Source: Zygnema cylindricum (lineage: Eukaryota > Streptophyta > Zygnematophyceae > Zygnematales > Zygnemataceae). From it: 64,000 nucleotides of DNA. The position numbers and the translations under genes are program-made. How positions within the stretch are numbered: position 1 is the stretch's first letter; every line of letters starts with the position of its first letter. The stretch covers positions 1-64,000 of the forward strand of contig JBBHKE010000824.1 of the NCBI GenBank assembly GCA_037447655.1, given 5' to 3'. The notes under the pieces are model-generated. The model saw only the letters and a list, made by a program, of their open reading frames with translations. It made no database searches and was not told the DNA's origin. Below are positions 42,189-53,459 of this stretch, one piece after another.

Positions 42189-45100
42189 CTCACTTAAAGC
42201 TTTAGACTTTTCTAGCCACTTAAGTCACATACCTCTCTGCAAAACTTTAATGTAGGTGCAAGCAAGGGTTTGTGGTAAATAACTGAGTTTCAGAAATCTT
42301 CCCATAACCTTCTCTCTCACAAAGTGTAGCTTTATATCAATGTGTTTGCTCTTATACTGATGGCTAGGGTTAGACGCAATAACAATAACAACCTGATTTT
42401 CACACAACACTATCTGAGGTCTAGATTGCATAAACAAAAGCTCTTAAAGAAAAGACTTTACCCAAAGTAACTCCTTGACGGCTGCGCTAGCTGCCATGTA
42501 CTCAGCCTCCACAGTAGAGTGAGCTTTCACTTTTTGAAGTTTGCTGCTCTAGCAGCATGTCCCACTTCCAATCTTCAGAATCTATCCACTAGTAGAGCGT
42601 CAGCTTGGCATATCACCGTTGCTCGCATGGCTCCATGATTGAATTTTTACTTCCTCTCCATTGAGAGAGAGTGGAAGTTTCGAGTTCTTGCAAGATACCG
42701 AATAACTCTCTTTGGTGCCTCCCTGTCTAACTTATTTGGATTTTGTAGACTTCGGCTTAAGGCTCCAACAGCTGTTGCAATATCCGTACGGGAACAACTC
42801 ATGAAGTAGATAAGGCTTCCGATGTTCAGCTTGTATAGAATGGAGGACATAGAATATGCCTTCCTTGACTCCAAAGAGTCATCAATCACAACCCCACCAT
42901 TTGATTCCTTCCCCTCTATTTTTTGTATCAAATCCATGGGAGTAGCACTTCCGTTTGTCTTTGACATGCCGAACCTTTTAAGCATGATTATAATGGCTTC
43001 TTTCTGTGTCAAATAAATTTGTCTGTGTTTTCTATCCATTTCTACCTGAATACTCAAAACATACTTTGCCTCCTCTAAATCTTTCATTTCGAACCAGGAA
43101 TTTAGAGTTGTTTTTATTTTGTTAATTTCATTATGGATTTGCTCAGCAACAACAAATCATCAATATAAACAGCAGTATATATTACTTCATCTACCGTTTC
43201 CTTTGCATAAACTGAATGATCTAAACTGTTCTAGTAAAGCCCAGATTTGTCAAAAAATCATTTAGTTTTAGGTTGGAGCCTGCTTAAGACCATAAAGGGA
43301 CTTGAACAGGGACTTCAACAGTTTACAGACCAGATTTTCTTTCCTTTTTTCTGCATATCCCTCTGGCTGCTTCATATATATAACTTCCTCTAAATCCCGA
43401 TGGAAGAAAGCGGTCTTCACATCCATTTGATGCAACTGTATATCCTTTATTGCTTCTAGAGATAAGATAATCTTAACAGTATAAAAATGAACAACAGGTG
43501 AAAACGTCTCTACATAATCAATGTTCTCTTTTTGGGGATACCCCTTAGCAAGAATCCTAGCCTTATATCTTGTAATGGTATTATCTAAATTTAGTTTTAA
43601 CTTGAATACCCACTTACAACCGATTTCTTTCTGATCAGGTGGAAGTTCCACAAGCTCCTATGTTTGAGCCTTTATAATTGACTTTATCTCGCCATTTGCC
43701 GCAACAATCTGGAGATATTTTTCCAGAACGGAAAAGGCTTCTTGAATGGTAAGAGGCTCCCATGTGATTGCAAAATAAGCATGATCCACTCGGTCACCTC
43801 TTTGTCGGTTGCTTTGTCTCCTTCCTCTCATAAAATATCAAGCGGGAATTGTTGGTCCCCGACGCAGTCTAGGAGGAGGAGGAGGTGGTCTGGTAGCAGT
43901 TGCAACAGCAGGTGGATCAGGCAACCCAAAAAAATGAGGCACCCCAAAAAATTGTGGCATTTCAGATGTAGGAGAAGAAATCGCCGATTGCTTGAAAAGA
44001 ATGTGCTCAAAGATATGTTGCAATTTTTCTGCCTTATCCGCCTCATTCATGCTAAAAACATCAACAAATTGACTTTCTTCCTTGATCTGAACATTACTAA
44101 CTATCTGAATTGTATTTTTATGAGGATTATACACTCTTTATCCTATTGACCAATCATCATAGCCCAAAAATATCCCCGGTACAGATTTCATACTTAATTT
44201 CCAATTTGGATGGTTATCCAACATTAAACACTTACTTCTAAAGACTCTAAAGTGATTGACATTTAGCTTCCTTCCTATCTATATTTCATAAGGTGTTTTA
44301 TCCTTGACAGCTCTGGTTTCTTTTCTATTTCTAATGTAAGAAGCACACTGAAAAGCTTCCCCCCAAAATTTCGGATCCACACCTTTATCCATCATTTTTG
44401 ATTTAGCACATTCAATCTAGGTTCTATTGAGTCTTTCAGCCACACCATTTTGCTCCGGAGTGTAAGGAACAGTAAACTCATGAGAAATTCAATTTTCGTT
44501 GAAGTATTCAGCAAAGGCATTTGATACATACTCTCGACCGTTAATAGTTGGCAAAGCACGGATTGGTTTCCTGTGAAGTTTCTCCGCCCAGATCTAGAAA
44601 TTCTTGAAATGTGTGAAGACCTCACTCTTCTCTTTTATAAAGTACACTCGTCTAAAATGTGAGTAGTCATCAGTGAAGTTAACAAGGTATTTTATGCCAC
44701 GAAGGGAAAGAACTTTGGCTGGTCCCTATACATCCGAGAGGATAAAGCCGAGAAGATCATTTGTTTGATAATTTGAAGCTTGTGGTAAGGAAGCTTATGA
44801 ATCTTTTTTAGAGCACAACCATCACAAAAATGGGATTCGTTTTGACCAAGCTTGACACCTTCTATCATATTAGTCTTCACCATCTTTTCAAGCCTCTTAT
44901 TATGAACATGCCCTTTCCTTTTATGACAAAAAAAATTTTCAAAAAAGAGACTCGTGTACATAATCAACCTTATTAACCAAGTCCATCCGATACAACATGT
45001 TTGGCCCTCTAGTTCCCACTAAAGCTACTCCTCCATCTCTGCTTACTATCGTTTTGCCTTTACTCTGAAGGACAGCAAAACCCTTACTCTGTGCAACTGA

Positions 45101-45358
45101 GGTAGAAAACAATTTTTTCTTCAATTTAAGCACATATAGATCATCATGCAAAGTTATTTTTACAGCTTTGCCATCTATCTCACAATTCAGATCTATGCTA
45201 CCCTTATCATTAGCTTCTACCGTGGCACCAAAAGACTAAAAGATTTGACAAGTAGGGATAGGTGTGATATCGTTGAAATACGATTTGTTCTAACACATAA
45301 AGGAGTAACTCCCACAGTCCATGATCCACCCGAGATCTTTCTCTCCTTCACACTCTAA
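42189..45358 (-). pseudogene. Ty1/copia pol, badly broken
   Basis: Minus strand: protease end (LGWIMD near 45340), pre-integrase/zinc part (44692-45151, GAR-type CDGCALKKIHKLPY), integrase in pieces (44392-44650), linker with a proline run (43838-44134), and RT start (43268-43651: CKWVFKLKLNLDNT, QMDVKTAFFHRDLEE, SLYGLKQAP). Then RT end and connection (42647-43087, LIYFMSCSRTDIATAVGALSRSL) and RNase H (42225-42437, NQVVIVIASNP, HIDIKLHFVR). The RT palm between 43087 and 43268 is frameshifted around the YVDD position. Gag is missing: at 45358 the element ends in an inverted junction. Confidence 0.85.
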
Positions 45359-45375
45359 TTCAAATGGTTGCTGAC

Positions 45376-45850
45376 ATGATGACTAAACCCTTGCATGCTC
45401 CTAAATTTAAGTTTTGCAGAGAGGCATTTGGCTTAAGTGGCTAGCACAGTCTAAAGCTTTAGGGGAGTGTTGTTTTGGAAAGCTTTAGTCCTCTTTATGT
45501 CTCGAGTTTGAGTGAGAGAGAGTTTTACGACTTAGCATATGTTTGTTGCAAGTTTAGTTCATTATACACCAGAATTGATGTTACACTAGAATCGGTAGGG
45601 AGTACACCTTTGTATACACTCATTACCGATTCTAGTGTAACATTAATTCTGGTGTGTAATAAACTGAACTTAGAACCAAACATACTTTAAGTCGTGAAAC
45701 CCAAACATACTTTAAGTCGTGAAACTCTCTCTCCCTCACACTCGAGGCATAGAGAGGACTAAACCTTTCCAAAAAAACACTCCCCTAAAGCTTTAGACTT
45801 TGCTAGCCACTTAGGCCAAATGCCACTCTGCAAAACTTATATTTAGGGGT
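45376..45850. repeat. Long palindrome of copia pol tail plus LTR start
   Basis: The left arm (about 45376-45599, plus strand: RNase H end PLHAPKFKFCREAFGLSG, polypurine tract, LTR from 45468) and the right arm (about 45625-45850, same content on the minus strand) are inverted copies. They meet at ACACTAGAATCGGTA / TACCGATTCTAGTGT with a spacer of about 25 bp. The right arm has a 25-bp tandem duplication (CCAAACATACTTTAAGTCG...). Arms of over 220 bp could form a large cruciform or hairpin RNA. Confidence 0.85.
45610..45779 (-). repeat. Truncated copia LTR (minus strand) in the palindrome
   Basis: LTR start (minus strand, from 45779) matching the LTR start at 42188. Only about 170 bp remain before the palindrome centre. 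Confidence 0.7.
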
Positions 45851-46180
45851 AGGGAAGGGTTTAGAAGCCTGAATGTATGTCATATATTGCTTTTTACATA
45901 ATATTAATTTTATAAGATGAAGAGCATTCTCATTCTTTTGATCATAGTTTACGTTAGTTTCTACCATACATCCATTAACAACATCAAAAAGCTTCACTTG
46001 TACAATGTAAGATTTCACAAGATCTGCCCAATACACATATTTTATCGCATCAAAAACAAATATTCTATCGCATCAAAAACAAGAATTCGTGAAGGTGGGC
46101 CTATAACTTGTTGTTTTGAGATAACAGCCGGAACCGAAGACGATGAGGATGCCCAAGCAAGAAACTTTCACAAAAACCGA
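45780..46180 (-). pseudogene. Internally deleted copia: gag joined to RNase H tail
   Basis: The minus-strand frame begins with the gag leader (SSSSVPAVISKQQ, GPPSRILVFDA, YVYWADLVKSY) and continues to ALHLIKLILCKKQYMTYIQA. It then passes directly into the pol C-terminus (FPTPKYKFCRVAFGLSG) at about 45880. All of protease, integrase and RT is missing, which leaves a non-autonomous remnant between two partial LTRs. An ATTCTATCGCATC-type short duplication sits near 46060. Confidence 0.8.
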
Positions 46181-46640
46181 TGAGAAGTTACAGCAACTTC
46201 AACAGTTTATAAAATACAAACCAAAGACACAATAGCTCTGCAAATCTTTCACAATTTAGATAATATTATGAACATACACGCAAAATTAGAAGTAATTTTG
46301 CTAACATAACTGTGAGATATTCACAAATAAAAATGCCAAAAACTAGTTGTACAGCTTTTTACTACAAAGTGTTTATGCCTACAAAATTGTCTAAGTCTTA
46401 CTAATATACTTTGAAGCCTATACTACAGAGCGTACGGAGGCATACCATCCGTACAATGAATACCTACGGTGAGTATAATTGAACTGAACAAGGTACGTCA
46501 TACAAAAAGAATCCTTCACTAATAAGCTAACCACACAAAGACAAAAGTATGCTTAACCAAATATTTACAAAGGAGTACGATTCTGTATGCCACGTCACTT
46601 GTTTTGTATGTGTTTCACACGGATCAACATTTGTCGCCAA
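46181..46640 (-). repeat. Left half of an interrupted copia LTR
   Basis: Matches 41437-41900 (TGAGAAGTTACAGCAAC..., GCGTACGGAGGCATACCA, CACGGATCAACATTTG). The rest of the LTR is at 47680-47937. Confidence 0.78.
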
Positions 46641-47679
46641 TCATTTGTGACCAGCATTTGTTAAGCTTTTTTAGTTGGACCATCATAACATTCTTGATTA
46701 TTCGTGGGCAAAGTTCTCTACACCTAAAATGACATGCAAGGCGTATGGATATCAGAGCCATACGGCGGCTCAATGTTTTCGGAAACACGTGATTTCGAAA
46801 GATTTGCTTAAATATGTGAAGACTAATCCCGCTACCGAAATAGCATTTATGAGTATTCCCACTTTTGTCAGATTTATCTACCTCGTAGGACATTTTAACT
46901 CGAGGGGGATAAGAACAAACCCGATCCGGTTTGGGGGGCACAAATCAGAAAACCTAGAGCTTTTGAGACAAAATTACAAAAAGAGTTGTCGGAAGTCAAA
47001 CTCAAACTTGATTTATTGATGAGAGAGAACCCAAGCAAAGGTGTTTTCTTCTTCAAATTCGGCTGAGAAATTAGAGAAAGAAGGCACAGTTGGCTTACCT
47101 AACTCAGCAAAAGCAGCTTTACAGACGGAAGATTCAGATTCAGAGAAGGATCCAAAAGGATGGGAGATTTCATAACAACCTCGGATGAGTGGATTGTTTG
47201 CACGTTACAGGAATATCCGATTTTGTTTAATGTTGGCATTGGAGAGAGTAAAAGAAAATATCGAAAAACCACTGAAGGTAAAAAATAGCCAAGTTACCAA
47301 CAAAAATATGTGATCATGAGAGGAAGGGGCAATCGGACATTCTATCTTTTACCCTTTGGCAAGTCTTTTTGAAGACGAAAGTTTGGTTAGGGGTTAAAGT
47401 CAATTCTCCACCACCACCTTCACCAAAAGTAACCACTTCTAATGATTGAACCACTTATTCCTCCATACCAAAGACCAGTGAAGACAAACCGGACGACTTT
47501 TCCACTCCTCGTCTCACCACTAAGATGGATTCTCATCCTACTTCACCATCAAATCCGCCCATTCACCTTGTCGGCCTTCCGCCATATTAGTGGACCTTCT
47601 CATCCCACACTCTATAGAGTTAGTTCGCATTTTGGCTAACTCCCACTAAATTTCGGATGAAGAACTCATTTAGGACAAA
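46641..47679 (+). mobile_element. About 1.04-kb insertion in the LTR, with a zinc-knuckle frame
   Basis: This segment splits the LTR of 46181-47937. On the plus strand, 46720-47019 reads as MTCKAYGYQSHTAAQCFRKH (a CX2-like/GY/H/C zinc-knuckle resembling gag or transposase-associated knuckles, first pair altered), then LLKYVKTNPATEIAFMS. Pro/Ser-rich frames follow with stops to about 47640. No RT, transposase or clear termini are recognised. It could be a gag-only retroelement piece or a captured gene fragment. Confidence 0.5.
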
Positions 47680-47937
47680 ATGGCACGTGGAGATTTGTCT
47701 ACGATGCTAATCTCATATGTACGCTGCACCAACAACTGGATATTCTGGAGTGTCTTGTTTTTTGTAGTGACTTGTGTTTCTGGAGTGTATGCAAAGGTCT
47801 ACTCTTTACCAATTATACTGTAATATCAATTCTGATGTGTAATGAACCAAACTTACAACCAAAAATATGCTAAGTCGTGAAACCCTCTCTCCCCCACACC
47901 CCAAGCATAGAGAGGACTAAAGCTTTTCAAAACAACA
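47680..47937 (-). repeat. Right half of the interrupted copia LTR
   Basis: Matches 41930-42188 (GGAGATTTGTCTACGATG, CCAACAACTGGATATTCTGG, GTGTCTTGTTTTTTGTAGTG) and ends AAAACAACA at 47937. Confidence 0.8.
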
Positions 47938-49263
47938 AAGGTAAGGGCCGGCGGCCCTGAGAGAGGTGCAAAAGTGGCATGCAAAAAACCCCGAATGTTG
48001 ATGCTCCTTGATAATGGCAATGCCCAACTAAGACCCCATCCCTCTCGAAGACATGAATGTTATTCATAAGAAAAGATATGATAAACATGGTGAATGAATG
48101 CAGGGGCAAGTGAAAAATAAATACCCCCCTTCCCCTTCCCTTTTCCATCAAGTCGGGGGAAAAGGGTTCTGTCCTCGGGCCAATACCCCAATTTCCCCCC
48201 CTCTAAGTCAATCTGGACTAAGAAAATAAATATTTTACCCGCCCAATTTGCAGTTCACAAAATAGAGGGTAGAGGACGGGAGCCCTAGGAAAATGGAAGG
48301 CAAGATTGATGCCAACACTAGTCGTAGTGCTCGCATACCAAAATAAGACCTTGCTGGGGTAGCAGATTGCACTTTAAGGAACACGAAAGAGGGTCGTCAA
48401 AATAAGTGAGGTAGAAAGTTGGTTCGTCTTCCAATCCCCGAAATATGGCAGGGGGGCACATTGATTTGATTCTCCTTAATTTTAAGTCCATCTTTGCCCT
48501 CCAAAGTAAGAACGACCTAATTAAAAATCTCTACCACTTTTAAATCACCCGCCTGGCATCCGATTTTCTGTTGCATCTGATACACAAAATCCCTTAGCAT
48601 AAATCACCGTTGCCGTAGGATATAATTCACGCACTTGCGTTGAAATACCATAGTTGATCCCAGTGCTGAGCAGTTTCTAAGTTCCCCATGGGAAGATGTA
48701 TTTACCGGTGAAATACTTTGGCCCTATGAGGAATCAGTTTCTCGACCGTCACTTTGTTATCCATCTCAGGAAGAACAACTGTTTATGCCGAGGCATCGCC
48801 GGGAAAAATGGGATGTTGTCCTAACAGGATGAAATAAGGGCTGTAGGAACAAAGGGAAGCCTCTTTGATAAATCTATACCACATGGAAATTCAAGGAACC
48901 CTTTTGTCCCACTCCCCCAAATATTTTTCATAAGCATATTTTCATAATGTCCGCTTCACTGTCTGTGCGCACCTTTCTGTTAAACTGTCGGCTTTGGGGT
49001 GGTCTTCGTTGGTTTGTCGTTGATTAATAAGGCACAATTTATAGAGGTTTCAAGCTCGTCTGCGTTTCTAGCAAACCTTTTATTTTACCAAGGATTTCCG
49101 GGCCTCTTTCTACCTTCTACGATCATTAGAGTGCGAAAAAAAGGAAAGCACCAACCCGAACAAAATTCTTGAATTTCCTCAACTGAGCGAAACGCACTTT
49201 AAGTCGCCCCTAACAGAGGCTGGAGGACCAAGTTATTTTGCCTCAAGGATTGACATTGCGTTA
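47938..49263 (-). pseudogene. Probable gypsy-type (Ty3) integrase remnant
   Basis: On the minus strand, about 49000-48840 reads HPKADSLTERCAQTVKRTL, then GEWDK and further on FILLGQHP. This is the order of the gypsy integrase catalytic-Glu block (ADGxxER...) and its downstream LLxGRxP block. Stops and frameshifts are many and no RT is visible. A long decayed stretch continues to 47938. LTRs are not identified. Recognition rests on short motifs. Confidence 0.42.
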
Positions 49264-49268
49264 CATGG

Positions 49269-50153
49269 TGTTGAAAAGAGGTAATTAATAGTTCACTTCT
49301 CTATTTTAGTTCTACTTTAAAGAAAGAGAGTGAGGATCAAAGGCACGCCATGGCTGCTGCCATATTTAGAAAGTGGCAGATTTTGAAGTAGAGGATATTT
49401 TAATAACATATTGCCTTAGTCAAAATTTGAACAAGGGTTTGTAGAATACTAATCGACATAAGCCTCAACCATTTAGGCGTTAGCGAAGCGATACACGTGA
49501 CGGGTTTTAAAGATATATAAACATTAACGCAACAACTAATTAACAGCATATTAACCAGAAGGAGCAATTCATGCATGTACGCCAATCTGAACCGTGTAAA
49601 ATATGTTTTGATCGGACGGCCGGCATTGTAGCCGCCACGCGAAGTGAGCTTTTGGCGTAATTTGGACATAGCGTCACGCGGTGCCACGTGGCGCAGCATT
49701 ATTTGATACCGGAGAAGATGGGAGGAAGAACCATGGCTCCCGATTTGACAGTGTCACCTTGTAGACCATGTTGTACAATGGCCGTACAATAAGTACATCT
49801 CCTATTGTACCTTATTGTACTATATAGTGTTCCTATTGGACTAAGGTTTAGTAGTCGGTAGTCGTGAGTAGGCAGACCAAGACTTAGTGATATTTAGGTA
49901 CCTCTCTCTAAGAGAGCTTGTAACTATAAAGGTCATCTTTGACCATCCATAACTTATTGCTCAAGGGAGCAAATTAAGTGATTCTTTTTGCGTTTGACTC
50001 AAGGGAGTCTTGACCTCACAAGGGTGAGCGTGGTCAAAATATTGTGTGCCTGGGCGGCACTTATTCGGTGGGAAAGTGGAAGTGGAAAATATTTTCCTAG
50101 AGGCTTTACATAGGCTGCTCATTCTGTGGGTCAATGGAGACCACAAAATTTCA
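49269..50153 (+). repeat. 5' LTR of the 49-53 kb copia element
   Basis: TG...CA bounded. Contains a likely TATA box (GATATATAAAC near 49510) and is followed directly by the primer-binding site. Confidence 0.85.
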
Positions 50154-50168
50154 GGTTATGGGCCCACC
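50154..50168 (+). promoter_or_regulatory. Primer-binding site for the anticodon arm of initiator tRNA-Met
   Basis: GGTTATGGGCCCACC directly follows the LTR and is complementary over all 15 bases to GGTGGGCCCATAACC, the anticodon arm of plant initiator tRNA-Met as I recall it. This is the half-tRNA priming mode known for Drosophila copia and Ty5. The ATG in it is in frame with gag. Confidence 0.75.
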
Positions 50169-50760
50169 CTCTACGGTGACGATATTTGATGGATCAGACT
50201 TTTTGTATTGGGTAATAATGATAGAGGGAGAACTATTTGAGAAGCATATATGTGGCATAGTGTCTGGACAAATTTGATGCCCACCTCCACCTGGGTTTGG
50301 AAGGACATATTTTTCTAGAACCTCCACCTCTACAGTTGGTAGAAAAACTGCCACCATCACCGAGGATGAAAATGAGGAAGGAGGGGAGATTGTCATGGAA
50401 GGAGAAAAGGGAGGAGTTGCAACCCAAGTGACATTATTGCCGAAGGCGATATCGGCAGTAGCATCACCAGCAACGGCGACAAGGGTTCAGACGGAAAGAT
50501 TAGAGTATGAAAAGTGGAACTACAAAGACAAGGTTTCTAAGCTCTTAATTCTTAAAAGTGAAGCGAAGGGCATTGCCATTCCCCTTATGCATGTCAAATC
50601 TTCATCTCAGATTTGGATTTCACTAGTTGACAAATATAATAGTGGATCATTGCAGCAACAACATTTGGCCGAAAATAAGATTGTAGCTTATACTTATAAA
50701 GAAGGAAGACGGAGAAAAAGGAAAATCTGTAGATCTACCAAAGGAGGAGGAAAGGACAAC
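50155..50760 (+). pseudogene. Copia gag, internally truncated
   Basis: The frame starts MGPPSTVTIFDGSDFLYW within the primer-binding site. It meets a TGA at about 50275 and continues (50395-50700) with YKDKVSKLLILKSEAKGIA and ISLVDKYNSGSLQQQ, typical of copia gag. At about 50699 it changes into Arg/Lys-rich linker sequence that belongs before RT. Confidence 0.75.
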
Positions 50761-52560
50761 ATCTGAGGCAACGCCACAATACGAAGTGGAAACCGATGAG
50801 GATTTTGATGAGACACCGGAATTGGAAGATAGGGGAGCTAAAAAACTTCCTAAACGAAACCCAAAGATGCCTTCCATACTGGCTTCCGATTTTGAAGAGG
50901 GAAGAAAAATAAGTAAACGACTTGAAGAAAGACAAGTAAATAACCAACTCACAAAGATGTCTCACCCGAATGAATCTCAGACATACTTAGAGGCCATAAA
51001 CACCCAAGAAAGTAGCAGGTGTATCATAGCTAAAAATGAAGAAATGGCCTCTATCATGTAAGCCAATACTTGGGAGTTGGTAGATTGTCCACCGGACCAA
51101 AAACCGATCGGATGTAAGTGGGTTTTTAAACTTAAATTAAACCCGGATATTACCATTGAGAGGTTCAAAGCTAGGTTAGTTGCAAAAGGTATATAAGAAA
51201 GAGGAGATAGACTACGAAAAAACCTTTGCACCTCTAGTCAGATTTCCTTCTCTTAGAATCCTTTTAAGTATAGCCGCAGCAGAGGATATGGAAATACACC
51301 AGATGGATATTAAAACGGCCTTTTTGCACGGAGAGTTGGAAGAAGAAATTTAGATGAGGCAACCGTAAGGATTTGTGGAAAGTGGGGAAGAGCAAGGTTT
51401 GCAAACTGATAAAATCACTCTACGGGCTTAAGTAAGCCCCACGACAATGGAATATAAAGCTAGACGAATTACTGACGGGTTTGGGGTATATCAAAATTAA
51501 TTCACATCACTCTATATATTTATTTGAGGATGAGAATGGAGTGATATTTATTGCTATTTATGTGGATGATTTGTTGGTCTTAAGCAAGTCCTTAGATAAA
51601 ATTAAGAAACTAAAACGAGATCTTCGAGGGAGTTTTGATATGAAAGATCTCGGCAAAGCAAAGTACATATTGGGAATTAAGATGGGGAGAGATAGAGGGA
51701 ATAGAATTACAAAACTCACTCAAAAAGAACAAATCGGTAATATGCTAGAAAAATTTCAGATGGAAAAAACAAACGGATGTACTACTCGTATGGATTTGAA
51801 AAAAGTGTGTGAGTGGAGTGAAGAGAGAGAAATATTGATCATTAATGATGAGATGGATGAGATAAAAAGAAAATTTATAGAAAATATCCCTTATCGGCAG
51901 ATTTTAGGCAGTTTAATTTATTTTACGAACTGTACCCGTTCGGATATAGCTGCAGTTGTAGGTGTCCTTAGTAGAAGTCTAAATGAACCAAGGAAAAGAG
52001 ACTGGGAGGCTGCCAAGAGGGTGATAAGGTATCTAGTGGGGACATGGAAATTATGGTTGCATTTGGGAGGGGAGCACATTGACATCACCACCTAGAGTGG
52101 TGCCACTTATGGAGATGTGCCTTTAAGGCGGTGTACGAGTGGATATGTGTTGCAAATTGGATTCGGTGCATGTTGTTGGAGTAGCAAGCAACAAAAAGTA
52201 GTTTCTCAGTCCACTATGGAGGCTGAATACATTGATTTTTGTGCTGCCACCAAAGAATTAATGTGGGTTAAATCTTTTCTTGAAGAACTTGAGTTCATGA
52301 AGTCTGGAACTCAAAATGTTTTTTGTGATAATCAAGCTAGTATCTCTAATGCAGCTAATCCGAAACATCACTTCAAAGCTATACATATGGATATTAGACT
52401 AAGCTTTGTCAGCGAGAATGTTGAAAATAAAATTATTAAATTGGTTCATAAAACTGATAGAAAAATGATTGCAGACATGATGACAAAACTAGTGCCTTCC
52501 TCTAAGTTGATTTATTGCAGAGAAAACTATGGATTAAAATTAAAAAGTTACTAGGAATTA
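50761..52560 (+). pseudogene. Copia linker, reverse transcriptase and RNase H
   Basis: Linker (FDETPELEDRGAKKLPKR..., EEGRKISKRLEERQVNNQ), then a stop before ANTWELVDCPPDQKPIGC, RT start with frameshift at about 51192, and several stops to 51430 (QMDI, LDEATV). Then a clean 204-codon frame (51481-52095) with IYVDDLLVLSKS holding both catalytic Asp. RNase H (52117-52554) has MEAEYIDFCAATKELMW, CDNQASISNAANP and HMDIRLSFVSE. A single TAG separates the last two frames near 52095. A CGGGGAG polypurine tract precedes the 3' LTR. Confidence 0.88.
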
Positions 52561-52567
52561 CGGGGAG

Positions 52568-53454
52568 TGTTGAAAAGAGGTAATTAAAAGTTCACTGCTC
52601 TATTTTAGTTCTACTTTAAAGAAAGAGAGTGAGGATCAAAGGCACGCCATGGCTGCCGCCATATTTAGAAAGTGGCAGATTTTGAAGTAGAGGATATTTT
52701 ACTAAAATGTTGCCTAAGTCCAAATTTGAACCTCGGTTTGTGAACTACTATGTAGACGTAAGCCTTATCCACTAGGGAGTTATCGAAACAATACGCGTGA
52801 CCGGTTTCAAATATATATAAACATTAACGCAACAACTAATTAACAACAGACTAACCAAAATGAGCATTTCATGCATGTACGCGAATCTAAACCGTGTAAA
52901 ATATGTTTTGATCGAACGGCCGGCATTTCAGCTTCCACGCAAAGTGAGATTTTTGCGTCATTTGGAGATAGCGTCACGCGGTGCCACATGGCGCCACATT
53001 ATTTCATACCGGAGAAGATGGGAGGAGGAACCATGGCTCTTGATTTGACAGTGTCACCTTGTAGACCATGTCGTACAATAGCCGTACAATAAGTACATCT
53101 CCTATTGTACCTTCTTGTACTATATAGTGTTCCTATTAGACTAGGGTTTAGTAGTAGGTAGTCGTGAGTAGGCAGACCAAGACTTAGTTATATTTAGGTA
53201 CCTCTCTCTAAGAGAGCTTGTAACTATAAAGGTCATCTTTGACCAGCCATAACTTACTGCACAAGGGAGCAAATTCAGTGATTATTTTTGCGTTTGACTC
53301 AAGGGAGTCTTGTCCTCACAGAGGTGAGGGTGGTAAGAATATTGGTGTACGTGGGCGGCACTTATTTAGTGGGAAAACGGAAGGGGTAAATATTATCCTA
53401 GAGGCTTTACATAGGCTGCTCATTCTGTGGGTCAATGGAGACCAGCGAATTTCA
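52568..53454 (+). repeat. 3' LTR of the 49-53 kb copia element
   Basis: Partner of 49269-50153. Differences between the two are scattered single bases. Confidence 0.85.
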
Positions 53455-53459
53455 CATGG

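Larger units (their letters stand above)
49269..53454 (+). mobile_element. Ty1/copia deletion derivative with perfect CATGG target duplication
   Basis: 5' LTR 49269-50153 (885 bp) and 3' LTR 52568-53454 (887 bp) are highly alike, both TGTTGAAAAGAGG...TTTCA. The five bases before (49264-49268) and after (53455-53459) are both CATGG, so the insertion edges are intact. The internal part is only 2.4 kb against 4.35 kb in its relative at 54068-60559: gag runs into the pre-RT linker at about 50699, so zinc knuckle, protease and integrase are gone. It probably needed proteins from another copy to move. Confidence 0.9.
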
